DNA of 64,000 bases from an uncultured Tropicimonas sp. (GCA_947495685.1 CANLZY010000004.1:1-64000), one strand, 5' to 3'. Positions 1 to 9,975 are shown, counted from the stretch's first letter. Made by a program: numbers and translations. Notes: a model not told the origin generated them from the letters alone.

Positions 1-414
1 GCGCCTTCGATGAGAGGGAGATAGGGTCCCGCTCACCGAACAGAAACCGCTGCAAATACCCAGTTCATGTGCGCAGGCGCACATCACAGAATGCGGAGCA
101 GGGGTTGGCAAAGACCGCGACCTTGCAGGCGGGGGCAACGGCCGGAAGGCGCATCCGAGTGACCCGCGGCCGGGGGCTGATCCAGCACTCCGGGGCGTTG
201 ATCGGCCGGGGCGAGCTGCGTTTGTTCGATCGGTATTTCGGCGACTCGGTATGCTTGCTTCCCCTCCGATGCAGCTCTGGTCGACACAATACAAAGGCGC
301 TTTGGCAGGTCGCCTTGCGGATGCGTGAAGCCAAGGGATTATCGCCCGGTCTGAAATCAGGATTTGACGACGCGTTTTCCTGATGTCAGCAGTGCAGGAC
401 ACGGGGAGAACGCC
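1..414. other. Upstream region of the formate dehydrogenase genes, no gene supported
   Basis: No convincing gene was seen. A plus-strand frame stays open from the window edge to about 383, but its product is arginine-rich, resembles no known domain and has no ribosome binding site. On the minus strand a short stretch leading off the left edge (about 60 to 1) could be the start of a divergent gene, such as the regulator often found beside formate dehydrogenase operons, but too little is present to call it. The promoter of the downstream operon probably lies here; no clear -35/-10 pair was recognised. Confidence 0.4.
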
Positions 415-2106
415 ATGGCACCGCTGGACGATCAAAAAGGCATCTGGAAGAAAAAGGGCACCGGCAAAAGTCGCCTGACTCCCAAGGGACGTCAGGTTGA
501 CGACACCGCGTTGCGAGAGGTGCGTGGCCTGCTGGGTGATCGTCCGCGTCGACGCGATCTGCTGATCGAATTCCTGCACCTGATCCAGGACGATCGCGGC
601 CACCTGTCGGCGGCCCATATTTGTGCGCTGGCTGACGAAATGCGGCTGTCGCAGGCCGAGGTCTACGAGGTTGCCACGTTCTATGCGCACTTTGATGTCG
701 TCGCCGATGGAGAGGCCCCGCCACCAGCGTTGACCATCCGGGTCTGCGAGTCGCTGTCGTGCGAAATGGCTGGCGCTGAGGCGTTGCACAAGGCGCTGAC
801 CGACGGGTTGGACCCGTCAGAGGTGCGGGTGGTGCGCGCGCCCTGCATGGGGCGCTGCGACACCGCACCCACGGTCGAACTGGGGCACAACCACGTAGAT
901 CACGCGACGGCTGAAAAGGTCGTTGCGGCCATCCATGCGGGCGAGACTCATCCAGAGATCCCGAATTACGAGGGTCTGTCGGAGTACCGCTCCGAGGGCG
1001 GGTATCGCACGCTGCGGGCACTGCGGTCAGAGGGCGATTGGGAACAGGTTCAGGCGCAGATCGCGGAGTCCGGGTTGCGCGGGTTGGGCGGCGCCGGGTT
1101 CCCGTCGGGCAAGAAATGGGGCTTCGTGCGCGCCAATCCCGGGCCGCGTTACCTTGCCGTGAACGGAGACGAGGGCGAGCCGGGCACCTTCAAGGACCGA
1201 CATCACCTTGAGCGCGAGCCACATATGTTCCTCGAAGGCATGTTGATCGCAGCGTGGGCGGTGGAGGCCGAGACCTGTTTTATCTACATGCGCGACGAAT
1301 ACCCTGCGGTTCTGAAAATCCTGCGGCGCGAGATCGCGGCGCTGGAGGCTGCGGGGATCGTGACGCCCGGCTACATTGACCTGCGGCGGGGTGCGGGTGC
1401 CTATATCTGCGGCGAAGAGAGCGCGATGATCGAGTCCATCGAGGGCAAGCGCGGCCTGCCCCGGCACCGTCCGCCGTTTGTGGCGCAGGTGGGGGTCTTT
1501 GGCCGCCCCACCTTGGTGCACAACGTCGAGTCGCTCTATTGGGTCGCGCGGGTCGCGCGCTTTGGCCCCGAGGTGCTGAACAGCGTGGAGCACAATGGCC
1601 GGACCGGGTTGCGAAACTACTCGGTGTCCGGGCGGGTGCAGACCCCGGGCGTCTACCTGTTGCCGGCGGGGTCGACGATTGCCGATGTCATCGCGGCGGC
1701 AGGTGGAATGGCGGCGGGACATGTCTTCAAGGCGTTCCAGCCGGGCGGGCCGTCGTCGGGCCTGTTGCCGGCGTCGTTGCGCGACGTGCCGCTCGATTTC
1801 GATACGCTGCAACCGCATGGCACCTTCATCGGGTCGGCGGCCGTGGTGGTGCTGTCGGATCAGGACAGCATCCGCGACGCGGCGCTGAACATGCTGAGGT
1901 TCTTTGAAGATGAAAGTTGCGGCCAGTGCACCCCATGCCGGGCGGGCTGTGAAAAGGCGGTCAAGCTGATGCAGGCCGACACCTGGGACCGGGATTTGCT
2001 GGAGGATCTGTGCCAGGTGATGGGCGATGCCTCGATCTGCGGGCTGGGGCAGGCGGCACCCAACCCGATCCGGCTGACGATCAAGCACTTTCCGGAGGAG
2101 ATCTGA
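415..2106 (+). CDS. fdsB: NAD-dependent formate dehydrogenase, fused gamma/beta (NuoE-NuoF type) diaphorase subunit
   Basis: This 563-residue protein is the electron-output module of a soluble molybdenum formate dehydrogenase; it passes electrons from the alpha subunit to NAD+. Residues about 30-180 form a NuoE-like thioredoxin-fold 2Fe-2S domain with ligands C111, C116, C144 and C148. Residues about 215-563 form a NuoF-like part: a glycine-rich FMN/NAD region (GLGGAGFPSGKKWGF, about 223-237, and GAGAYICGEE, about 326-335) and a 4Fe-4S site at C502, C505, C508 and C542. In the R. capsulatus/Cupriavidus FDS enzymes these domains are separate FdsG and FdsB proteins; here they are one chain. ATG 415 is chosen because it follows a GGGGAGAA Shine-Dalgarno; an in-frame TTG at 364 lacks one. 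The alpha-subunit gene starts 1 base after the stop. Confidence 0.9.
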   Translation: MAPLDDQKGIWKKKGTGKSRLTPKGRQVDDTALREVRGLLGDRPRRRDLLIEFLHLIQDDRGHLSAAHICALADEMRLSQAEVYEVATFYAHFDVVADGEAPPPALTIRVCESLSCEMAGAEALHKALTDGLDPSEVRVVRAPCMGRCDTAPTVELGHNHVDHATAEKVVAAIHAGETHPEIPNYEGLSEYRSEGGYRTLRALRSEGDWEQVQAQIAESGLRGLGGAGFPSGKKWGFVRANPGPRYLAVNGDEGEPGTFKDRHHLEREPHMFLEGMLIAAWAVEAETCFIYMRDEYPAVLKILRREIAALEAAGIVTPGYIDLRRGAGAYICGEESAMIESIEGKRGLPRHRPPFVAQVGVFGRPTLVHNVESLYWVARVARFGPEVLNSVEHNGRTGLRNYSVSGRVQTPGVYLLPAGSTIADVIAAAGGMAAGHVFKAFQPGGPSSGLLPASLRDVPLDFDTLQPHGTFIGSAAVVVLSDQDSIRDAALNMLRFFEDESCGQCTPCRAGCEKAVKLMQADTWDRDLLEDLCQVMGDASICGLGQAAPNPIRLTIKHFPEEI

Positions 2107-2107
2107 G

Positions 2108-4888
2108 ATGGCTGACGGTGGGCGCGCGACCATGGTGACGTTCAACCTGAACGGGGAGGACGTGACCGTTCCGGCGGGCTACACGATCTGGGAGGCCGCG
2201 CACGGGCGCGGGCTGGTGATCCCGCATTTGTGCCACAAGCCGGAACCGGGCTATCGTCCGGACGGCAACTGCCGGGCCTGCATGGTGGAGGTCGAGGGCG
2301 AACGCACGTTGGTTGCCTCCTGCATCCGCCCGGTGGCGGACGGCATGGTCGTGAGTTCCTCCTCGCAACGGGCGCGCAAGGCCCGCGAGATGGTGATCGA
2401 ACTGCTCGCGGCTGACCAGCCCGTGGTGGCACACGATGCCTCGTCGCAATTTGCCGCGATGGCCAACGCGGCCGGTATCACCGAGAGTCGCTTTCCGCCA
2501 AAGGCGCCAGCAGCCGTGCCGTTGCTCGACAACAGCCACGTTGCCATGACGATCAACCTCGATGCCTGTATCCACTGCAACCTGTGCGTGCGGGCGTGCC
2601 GCGAGGTGCAGGTGAACGACGTGATCGGCATGGCGGGGCGCGGCGCGGCGGCCCAGATCGTCTTTGATCAGGACGATCCGATGGGGGCCAGCAGTTGCGT
2701 GGCCTGTGGCGAATGCGTGCAGGCCTGCCCGACCGGTGCGTTGATGCCGGCCGCCGTGCTGGACGAAACGGGGGCCGGCGACAGCAAGGATTTTGACCGC
2801 GAGGTCGAGAGCGTCTGCCCCTATTGCGGGGTGGGCTGCCAGATCTCGTTCAAGGTGAAGGACAACCGGATCAAGTACGTCGAGGGCATCAACGGCCCGG
2901 CGAACGAGAACCGCCTGTGCGTGAAGGGGCGGTTCGGGTTCGATTATGTCGACCATCCGCACCGGCTGACCAAACCGCTGATCCGTCGCGAGGACGCCCC
3001 CGCCAAGGGGCTGAATGTCGACCCCGGCGACCTGCTGACCCATTTCCGCGAGGCCAGCTGGGACGAGGCGCTGGATGTGGCCGCCAACGGGCTGAAACGC
3101 CTACGCGAAGAGTCCGGGCGGCGCGTTGCGGGCTTTGGCTCGGCGAAGTGCTCGAACGAAGAGGCCTATCTGTTCCAGCGGATGATCCGCGAGGGCTTTG
3201 GCCACAACAATGTCGATCACTGCACCCGGCTGTGTCATGCCTCGTCGGTGGCGGCCCTGATCGAGAACGTCGGGTCGGGCGGCGTGAGCGCGACTTTCAA
3301 CGAGATCGAGAATGCCGACGTCGCGATCGTCATTGGTGCCAACCCGCTGGAAAACCACCCGGTCGCGGCGACCTATTTCAAGCAGTTCGCCAAACGCGGT
3401 GGCAAGCTGATCGTGATGGATCCGCGGGGCCAGGGGCTGAAGCGGTTTGCCAGCCACATGCTGCAATTCCGCCCCGGCGCGGATGTTTCGATGCTGAACG
3501 CAATCATGCATGTGATTGTCGAAGAAGAGCTGTACGACGAATCCTACATTGCGCAATTCACCGAGAACTGGCCGGCGATGAAGGCGCATCTGGCGAGGTT
3601 CGCGCCGGAGAAGATGTCGGAGATCTGCGGCATTGCGCCAGAGGTCCTGCGCGACGTTGCCCGCACTTTTGCCGCGGCGAAGGCCGGGATGATTTTCTGG
3701 GGGATGGGTATCAGCCAGCACATTCACGGGACGGACAATTCCCGTTGCCTGATCTCGCTGGCGCTGATGACCGGTAACGTCGGCAAGCCCGGCGCCGGGT
3801 TGCATCCGTTGCGGGGGCAGAACAACGTGCAGGGTGCTTCGGACGCAGGCCTGATGCCGATGTTTTTGCCCGACTATCAGACCGTCACCGACGACGGTGT
3901 GCGCGCGGCCTTTACCGAGATATGGGACGCGGAGGATTTCAGCGCCGAGAAGGGCCTGACCGTGGTCGAGATCATGGATGCCGTTCATGCCGGTGACATT
4001 CGCGGCATGTATATCCTGGGCGAGAACCCGGCGATGTCGGACCCAGACGTCGATCATGCGCGTGATGCTCTGGCCAAGCTGGAACATCTGGTGGTGCAGG
4101 ACATCTTCCTGACCGAGACGGCCAACTATGCCGACGTGATCCTGCCGTCCTCGGCCTGGGCCGAGAAATCCGGCACTGTGACCAACACCAACCGACAGGT
4201 CCAGATGGGGCGTCAGGTCGTGCCACCACCGGGCGAGGCGCGTGAGGATTGGTGGATCGAGGTCGAACTGGCGAAACGGCTGGGGCTCAACTGGGGGTAT
4301 ACGCACCCCAGCCAGGTCTTTGCCGAGATGAAGCTGACCATGAAGTCGCTGAACAACATCACCTGGGACCGGCTGGAACAGACGGCCGTCACCTATCCGT
4401 CGCTTACCCCCGACGATCCGGGGCAGGCGATCCTCTTTGGCGACGGGTTCCCGCGGGCCGAGGGGCGTGCACGCTTCACGCCGGCCAACGTGATTGCGCC
4501 GGACGAAAGCCCGGATGCACAGTATCCGTTCATCCTGATCACCGGTCGGCAGTTGGAGCACTGGCACACCGGGTCAATGACCCGTCGCACCAAGGTGTTG
4601 GACGCGGTGGAGCCCGAGGCAAACTGTTCCCTGCACCCGCGCACCCTGCGGGAGTTGGGCGTGGCACCGGGAGAGTTCATCCGGCTGACGACGCGGCGTG
4701 GCAGCATCACGGTGATGGCGCGGGCGGATCGCGCCGTGTCGGAGCGCAACGTGTTCCTGCCATTTGCCTATGTCGAAGCGGCGGCGAACATCCTGACCAA
4801 TGCGGCGCTGGACCCGTACGGCAAGATCCCGGAGTTCAAATTCGCCGCAGTTCGGGCCGAAAAGGCCGAGGCGGTGGGGGCGGAATAG
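2108..4888 (+). CDS. fdsA: Molybdenum-dependent formate dehydrogenase alpha subunit
   Basis: This 926-residue catalytic subunit oxidises formate to CO2 at a bis-molybdopterin centre in the cytoplasm. The N-terminus is NuoG-like, with a 2Fe-2S site (C42, C55, C58, C72). Two ferredoxin-type clusters follow (C154/C157/C160/C164 and C197/C200/C203/C207), then the 4Fe-4S site of the molybdopterin domain (C237, C240, C244, C271). The motif HCTRLCH at 371-377 supplies C376 as the probable Mo ligand, the place taken by selenocysteine in E. coli FdhF, followed by the conserved H377. The C-terminal part is the molydopterin dinucleotide-binding domain. A GGAGGA ribosome binding site overlaps the end of the upstream gene, so the two are surely co-transcribed. 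The accessory genes usually found downstream (fdsC/fdhD, fdsD) are not present; PEP carboxylase converges instead. Confidence 0.92.
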   Translation: MADGGRATMVTFNLNGEDVTVPAGYTIWEAAHGRGLVIPHLCHKPEPGYRPDGNCRACMVEVEGERTLVASCIRPVADGMVVSSSSQRARKAREMVIELLAADQPVVAHDASSQFAAMANAAGITESRFPPKAPAAVPLLDNSHVAMTINLDACIHCNLCVRACREVQVNDVIGMAGRGAAAQIVFDQDDPMGASSCVACGECVQACPTGALMPAAVLDETGAGDSKDFDREVESVCPYCGVGCQISFKVKDNRIKYVEGINGPANENRLCVKGRFGFDYVDHPHRLTKPLIRREDAPAKGLNVDPGDLLTHFREASWDEALDVAANGLKRLREESGRRVAGFGSAKCSNEEAYLFQRMIREGFGHNNVDHCTRLCHASSVAALIENVGSGGVSATFNEIENADVAIVIGANPLENHPVAATYFKQFAKRGGKLIVMDPRGQGLKRFASHMLQFRPGADVSMLNAIMHVIVEEELYDESYIAQFTENWPAMKAHLARFAPEKMSEICGIAPEVLRDVARTFAAAKAGMIFWGMGISQHIHGTDNSRCLISLALMTGNVGKPGAGLHPLRGQNNVQGASDAGLMPMFLPDYQTVTDDGVRAAFTEIWDAEDFSAEKGLTVVEIMDAVHAGDIRGMYILGENPAMSDPDVDHARDALAKLEHLVVQDIFLTETANYADVILPSSAWAEKSGTVTNTNRQVQMGRQVVPPPGEAREDWWIEVELAKRLGLNWGYTHPSQVFAEMKLTMKSLNNITWDRLEQTAVTYPSLTPDDPGQAILFGDGFPRAEGRARFTPANVIAPDESPDAQYPFILITGRQLEHWHTGSMTRRTKVLDAVEPEANCSLHPRTLRELGVAPGEFIRLTTRRGSITVMARADRAVSERNVFLPFAYVEAAANILTNAALDPYGKIPEFKFAAVRAEKAEAVGAE

Positions 4889-4915
4889 ACCCGCCACCAC
4901 CACTCGACGGGTCTA
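4886..4915. terminator. Bidirectional hairpin between fdsA and ppc
   Basis: A perfect 8-bp inverted repeat, TAGACCCG (4886-4893) and CGGGTCTA (4908-4915), encloses a 14-nt loop. The TAG stop codons of both convergent genes lie inside the stem arms. There is no long T-tract, so terminator function is inferred from position and symmetry. Confidence 0.5.
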
Positions 4916-7642
4916 ACCTGTATTGCGCAGGCCGGAGGCAACGCCGTTGATCGACAGCAGCAGCCCACGGGTGATCCTGTCGCTGATACCGCCGGCGCGA
5001 GCCTTTTTCAGAAGCTCGACCTGCATGTAGTTCAGCGGGTCGAGGTAGGGAGTTCGGTGGCGCATGGTCGCGTCGACCTCGCCGCCAGCGACCTGGCCCG
5101 GTCGCGTTCCGGTGATCTGCTCCAGCGCGTCGACGGTCAGGGTCCATTCCTCGGTGATGCGGCCAAACACGCGGTCCCGAAGGGCCTTGTCCTCGACCAG
5201 ATCGGCATAGTGGGCAGCGATCGACAGGTTGCTCTTGTCGATGATCGATTCAACCCGCGAGACCAGCGCCCGGAAGAACGGCCAGTTCTGGTTCAGCTCT
5301 GCCAGTATCGCAGCGCCGTCGCCGCCATAGGCCTCTTGCCACTGCTTCACGGCGGTGCCGAAGCCGTACCAACCCGGCAGCATGATCCGGCATTGGGCCC
5401 AGCTGAAGACCCACGGTATCGCGCGCAGCGACGTGATCTCGCGCGTGGCACTGCGCGATGCGGGGCGCGAGCCGATGTTGAGCGAGGCAATTTCGCTGAT
5501 GATGGTCGAGGACCAGAAGAAGTCCTCGAAGCCTTCGGTCCCGAAGACCAGGTCGCGATAGGCGTCGAAGGCATAGTTCGACAGGCTGTCCATTATGGCG
5601 GCACTTGCCTCGGTGGCAAGGTCCGGTCCGGGCAGTAGGCTGGCCTCGATCGTGGCCGAGACCAGCGTTTCAAGGTGGGCATAGCCAATCTCGGCGTGGG
5701 AATAGCGCGACGAGATCACCTCCCCCTGTTCGGTCAGGCGGATCTGACCCGACACGGCACCGGGGGGTTGCGCGATGATCGCTTCGCGGGCAGGGCCACC
5801 GCCCCGACCGACCGATCCGCCCCGACCGTGGAACAGCCGCAAGCGCACGCTTTGCTCGCGGAACAGGGTCACGAGGTTGCGCTCTGCCTTGTACAACTCC
5901 CAACTGGAGGTGACGAAGCCGCCGTCCTTGTTGCTGTCGCTGTAGCCCAGCATGATTTCCTGCACGGCGCCCTGGTGGGCGACGATCCGGCGATACTCCG
6001 GCAATTCCAGCAGTTGTTTGATAATGGCGGGGCCGTTTTGCAGGTCGGCGATGGTTTCGAACAGCGGCACGATGCTGATCGAGCAGCTGCCGTCGATGTC
6101 CAGCAAGCCGGCCTCTTTCAGCAGCACGCACAGTTCCAGCACATCCGAGACCGATTGGGCGTTGGAGATGATCGAGGTCGTGATCGCCTTGGGGCCGAAG
6201 CGGTCGACGATTTCCTTGGCGGCGCGGAAGATCCGCAGCTCTTTCTGGGTGGCTTCGGAATAGCTCCAGAACGGCCGGATCAGGGCGCGTGGCGAGTTGA
6301 GTTCGTCGGTCAGAAGGGCGCAACGGGCGGCTTCGTCCATCGTGGCGTAGCCGGTGCCCGGCGCGACCGCCTCCAACAGTTCGGCGACGGTTGTTTCATG
6401 CACACTGGCGTTCTGGCGCAGGTCGACGCTTGCCAGGTGGAACCCGAAGCCGAGCACCTTGCGGCGCAGCGTCAACAGCCGACCATCGGCGATGGCGACC
6501 GACTGGTGCGCTCGCAGCGAGGCATCGATGACATCCAGTTCCGCGAGGAATTCGCTGGGGCCAGAATACGGGGCGGCGGCATAGGTCGTGTGGTGAGCGG
6601 TTGCGGCAGGGTCGATATCAATCAGCGTCGCGGCAAGCCGGGCATAGACACCGATAAGAACCCGCCGATAGGGCTCGTCCTGCCGGTGGGTCGAGGTGTC
6701 AGGGGAGGCTTCGGACATCTCTGCGATGGCGTCCGACACGCTGACAACGCGGGTCGACATCGACAACTCCCGGCCCAGCAGGTGCACCTCCTCAAGGTAG
6801 TGTCGCAATGCGTGGCCGGATTGCAGCCGGAAGGCGTTGCGCAGCACCTTGTCCGTCACGAAGGGGTTGCCATCGCGGTCGCCGCCGATCCAGGTGCCGA
6901 TCCGCAGGAATGCCGGCAGGTCATCGCGAACGCCGTCCCCGAGCGCGGCCTGAACCGTTTCCTGGATCTTTGGCACGGCGTGAAAGAAGGTGTGGTCGAA
7001 ATAGGCCAGTCCGTTGGCGATCTCGTTGTCGACCGTCAACTTGTTCATGCGCAGCAGGTGGGTCTGCCAGAGCGTCTCGATCTCGCGCTCGATGGCCTTG
7101 TCCACGTCGGAGGAGTCGATCCCGACCCGCTGGGCCCGGTGCCGTTCGTCCAGCAATTGCGCGATGGAAAACTCGGCCCGCATGGTGCTCTGGCGACGGA
7201 TCTCGGTCGGGTGCGCCGTCAGGATCGGGCTGACCAGGGCCTCGCGAAAGAACTTCTGCAATTGTTCGTCTGTCATGCCGGTCTTGCGGACAGCGTCCAG
7301 CGTATCGCGGAGCGAGGTCCCGGACGCCATTCGATGCTCAAGCAGGGTGCTTTCGTCCTGCGCGATGTTCAACAGGTGCAGGAAATAGGTGAAGGCCCGC
7401 AGCACTTGCAGGGTCACGTCCTCGGGCAGGCCGGCGATGATGTGCTGCAGTCTTTGATAGGCGGCATCGTCGCCCGTCCGGTGATAATCGATGGATGCCA
7501 GGCGGATGTCTTCCACCGTGTCGAATGCCTTGCCGCCTTCCTGGGTGTGCAGGACACGCCCTAGGATGCGTCCGAGAAAACGGATACCGTCGTCGGTATC
7601 CATGTCGAGGCTGTTCAGATCGCTGTCGGTGGGTAAGCTCAT
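4913..7642 (-). CDS. ppc: Phosphoenolpyruvate carboxylase
   Basis: The 909-residue enzyme carboxylates phosphoenolpyruvate with bicarbonate to give oxaloacetate, an anaplerotic reaction that is also a step of the serine cycle. Family signatures are present: TAHPTEIRR (142-150) with catalytic H144, the phosphate-binding stretch FHGRGGSVGRGGGP, the GYSDSNKDGG motif, the WVFSWAQCRIMLPGW region, and the canonical C-terminus ending RNTG. Length is close to that of E. coli PEPC (883). The start chosen is the ATG at 7642 (MSLPTD); the frame is open further upstream to 7747, but that extension is cysteine- and arginine-rich and not family-like. The gene converges on fdsA and is divergent from fhs, which points to a shared role in one-carbon or C3/C4 metabolism. 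Confidence 0.93.
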   Translation of the reverse strand: MSLPTDSDLNSLDMDTDDGIRFLGRILGRVLHTQEGGKAFDTVEDIRLASIDYHRTGDDAAYQRLQHIIAGLPEDVTLQVLRAFTYFLHLLNIAQDESTLLEHRMASGTSLRDTLDAVRKTGMTDEQLQKFFREALVSPILTAHPTEIRRQSTMRAEFSIAQLLDERHRAQRVGIDSSDVDKAIEREIETLWQTHLLRMNKLTVDNEIANGLAYFDHTFFHAVPKIQETVQAALGDGVRDDLPAFLRIGTWIGGDRDGNPFVTDKVLRNAFRLQSGHALRHYLEEVHLLGRELSMSTRVVSVSDAIAEMSEASPDTSTHRQDEPYRRVLIGVYARLAATLIDIDPAATAHHTTYAAAPYSGPSEFLAELDVIDASLRAHQSVAIADGRLLTLRRKVLGFGFHLASVDLRQNASVHETTVAELLEAVAPGTGYATMDEAARCALLTDELNSPRALIRPFWSYSEATQKELRIFRAAKEIVDRFGPKAITTSIISNAQSVSDVLELCVLLKEAGLLDIDGSCSISIVPLFETIADLQNGPAIIKQLLELPEYRRIVAHQGAVQEIMLGYSDSNKDGGFVTSSWELYKAERNLVTLFREQSVRLRLFHGRGGSVGRGGGPAREAIIAQPPGAVSGQIRLTEQGEVISSRYSHAEIGYAHLETLVSATIEASLLPGPDLATEASAAIMDSLSNYAFDAYRDLVFGTEGFEDFFWSSTIISEIASLNIGSRPASRSATREITSLRAIPWVFSWAQCRIMLPGWYGFGTAVKQWQEAYGGDGAAILAELNQNWPFFRALVSRVESIIDKSNLSIAAHYADLVEDKALRDRVFGRITEEWTLTVDALEQITGTRPGQVAGGEVDATMRHRTPYLDPLNYMQVELLKKARAGGISDRITRGLLLSINGVASGLRNTG

Positions 7643-8104
7643 CGGTTCGTCCAGTCGGTTGCCACCGCAATCTGGTGTGCGGCAGTTTTCGCATTGCTTC
7701 CTGTTAGCGTGAACGATGTCGAATGCGAAGGCGGATTTCAGGTGCAACGGAGCGATCGTGCGCTGGACTTGCCTGCTTTTGCATCGTTTTTCGCCCGAAC
7801 GTCGCTCTCGATCCGCGAATTGTCGAAATCGGCCATGTTTTGGCCACCCGGGTCTTTACCGAATTGGATTGCTGGAAACGCGCGCCAGTACGTGCCGCCC
7901 CATAGCGTCAGCTGGGGGAACGGGCGAAGCCACGCGAGTTTTCGGGCGGGGCGGCCGATCAGGCTGGCCTGAGCTTCTGGAGGGGGGACAGACTGCAAAT
8001 GACCGATACCGGACAGGGCGCACGACACGATGCGGTTCATGCCGATGCGTCACAGCGCAACGACGACCACCTGAAATCGTCATCTTTTGAACGGGAAAAT
8101 AGAC
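7643..8104. promoter_or_regulatory. Divergent intergenic region between ppc and fhs
   Basis: This 462-base stretch separates the divergent starts of ppc and fhs and should contain both promoters. A short inverted repeat, GGCCA-TGTTT-TGGCC, lies at 7831-7845 and could be an operator half or a weak hairpin. The small open frames here have no ribosome binding sites and no family resemblance, so no gene is called. Confidence 0.4.
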
Positions 8105-9772
8105 ATGTCCGACATTGAAATCGCACGCGCCGCGAAAAAGAAGCCGATCCAGGAAATCGGGGCCGGGTTGGGCATTCCGTCTGAACATCTGCTGCCGTTC
8201 GGGCATGACAAGGCCAAGGTGTCCGAGGACTTCATCAAGTCCTTGTCCGGCCGCGAGAATGGCCACCTGATCCTGGTGACGGCCATCAACCCGACGCCGG
8301 CGGGCGAGGGCAAGACGACCACCACGGTCGGTCTGGGCGACGGGTTGAACGCCATTGGCAAGAACGCCGCGATCTGTATTCGCGAGGCCTCGCTGGGCCC
8401 GTGTTTCGGCATGAAAGGTGGCGCGGCAGGCGGTGGTTATGCGCAGGTTGTCCCGATGGAGGACATGAACCTTCATTTTACCGGCGATTTCCACGCCATC
8501 ACCAGCGCCCACAACCTGCTGGCCGCGATGATCGACAACCACATCTATTGGGGCAATGAGCAGGAGATCGACATTCGGCGCATCGCCTTTCGACGCGTGA
8601 TGGATATGAACGACCGCGCCCTGCGCGAGATTGTCTGCAACCTGGGCGGTGTGGCCAACGGGTTCCCGCGCGAGAGCGGGTTCGACATCACCGTGGCATC
8701 GGAGGTCATGGCGATCCTGTGCCTGGCCACCGACCTCGCGGACCTGGAACAGCGTCTCGGCGACATCATCGTCGCCTATCGCCGCGACCGCACGCCGGTC
8801 TACGCCCGTGATATCAAGGCCGACGGCGCGATGACGGTGCTGCTTCAACAGGCGATGCAGCCGAACCTTGTGCAGACGCTGGAAAACAACCCGGCCTTTG
8901 TGCACGGCGGTCCGTTCGCCAACATCGCCCATGGCTGCAATTCGGTGGTCGCAACCACCACGGCCTTGAAACTGGCGGATTTCGTGGTGACCGAAGCCGG
9001 GTTCGGAGCTGATCTCGGGGCCGAAAAGTTCCTGAACATCAAGTGCCGCAAGGCCGGGCTGAAACCCGGAGCCGTGGTTGTCGTGGCCACTGTGCGCGCG
9101 ATGAAGATGAACGGCGGTGTGGCCAAGGCAGATCTCGGCCCGGAAAACGTCGACGCTGTTCGAAAGGGGTGTCCGAACCTTGGTCGCCACATCGAGAACC
9201 TCAAGCAGTTCGGTGTTCCGACGGTGGTGGCGATCAACCACTTTGTCACCGACACGGACGCCGAAGTCGCTGCCATCCGGGAGTACGTCGAGGGTCAGGG
9301 TTCCGAAGCGATTCTGTGCACGCATTGGGCCGATGGATCGACAGGCACCGAGACCCTTGCCCGTCGCGTGGTGCAATTGGTCGAAAGCGGGGCGTCCCAG
9401 TTTGCGCCGCTCTATCCCGACGAGATGCCGCTGTTCGAAAAGATCGAGACCATCGCCCGGCGGATTTATCGGGCGGACGAGGTTCTGGCGGACGGCAAGA
9501 TCCGCAAGCAGTTGAAGGAATGGGAGGCGCAGGGCTATGGCAACTTGCCGGTCTGCATGGCCAAGACCCAGTATTCCTTCAGCACCGACCCGAACCTGCG
9601 CGGCGCGCCCACTGGCCACAGCGTGCCGGTGCGCGAGGTTCGGCTGTCTGCCGGGGCCGGGTTCATCGTGGTGATCTGCGGGGAAATCATGACGATGCCG
9701 GGGCTGCCGCGGACGCCGGCTGCCGAGTCGATCTGCATCAACGATGCAGGGGTGATCGAAGGGTTGTTCTGA
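8105..9772 (+). CDS. fhs: Formate-tetrahydrofolate ligase (formyl-THF synthetase)
   Basis: This 555-residue cytoplasmic enzyme joins formate to tetrahydrofolate using ATP and so feeds formate carbon into the folate pool. The nucleotide-binding P-loop [18 protein letters not shown] lies about 65 residues from the N-terminus, and the full length matches the family (about 555-560). The C-terminus carries the expected stretch with [18 protein letters not shown] 8105 is chosen; an in-frame TTG 18 bases upstream is less likely because the purine-rich GGGAAAA stretch lies between the two. A GC-rich hairpin follows the stop. Together with formate dehydrogenase and PEP carboxylase it makes a compact formate oxidation/assimilation neighbourhood. 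Confidence 0.95.
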   Translation: MSDIEIARAAKKKPIQEIGAGLGIPSEHLLPFGHDKAKVSEDFIKSLSGRENGHLILVTAINPTPAGEGKTTTTVGLGDGLNAIGKNAAICIREASLGPCFGMKGGAAGGGYAQVVPMEDMNLHFTGDFHAITSAHNLLAAMIDNHIYWGNEQEIDIRRIAFRRVMDMNDRALREIVCNLGGVANGFPRESGFDITVASEVMAILCLATDLADLEQRLGDIIVAYRRDRTPVYARDIKADGAMTVLLQQAMQPNLVQTLENNPAFVHGGPFANIAHGCNSVVATTTALKLADFVVTEAGFGADLGAEKFLNIKCRKAGLKPGAVVVVATVRAMKMNGGVAKADLGPENVDAVRKGCPNLGRHIENLKQFGVPTVVAINHFVTDTDAEVAAIREYVEGQGSEAILCTHWADGSTGTETLARRVVQLVESGASQFAPLYPDEMPLFEKIETIARRIYRADEVLADGKIRKQLKEWEAQGYGNLPVCMAKTQYSFSTDPNLRGAPTGHSVPVREVRLSAGAGFIVVICGEIMTMPGLPRTPAAESICINDAGVIEGLF

Positions 9773-9799
9773 CGCGCGTGGTTCCGGAAAGAGACCTCG

Positions 9800-9824
9800 T
9801 CGCGGCTCTCTGAGGGAGCCGCGA
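9800..9824 (+). terminator. Hairpin downstream of fhs
   Basis: A perfect 9-bp stem, TCGCGGCTC (9800-9808) with GAGCCGCGA (9816-9824), closes a 7-nt loop 27 bases after the fhs stop. It is GC-rich and well placed for termination, but no T-run follows. Confidence 0.6.
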
Positions 9825-9975
9825 TCTAGGACGTTGGAGCCACCGAACCGGGCGGCGGTTCGGGCGTCATGTCGGCATTGCGAAGGCGCGGATTTTCTGG
9901 TCCAACGATCGGTAAGCCCGTGTTGGTCCGGCAGGACCGGTGCTGGATTGCTTTCAGAACAAGAGGCGTGGACGC

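Noticed and set aside
3-383. Plus-strand open frame running from the window edge
   Set aside because: No ribosome binding site, no family resemblance and Arg-rich composition as in out-of-frame GC-rich DNA; it also runs toward the fdsB start with no gap.
1027-2145. Long minus-strand open frame opposite fdsB
   Set aside because: It lies antisense to a clear NuoF-like domain and its product is rich in Arg, His and Gln, the usual shadow of a GC-rich gene.
3101-4567. 488-codon minus-strand frame opposite fdsA
   Set aside because: Antisense to the catalytic domain of formate dehydrogenase; no recognisable domain.
5675-7564. 629-codon plus-strand frame opposite ppc
   Set aside because: Antisense shadow of PEP carboxylase, no family match or ribosome binding site.
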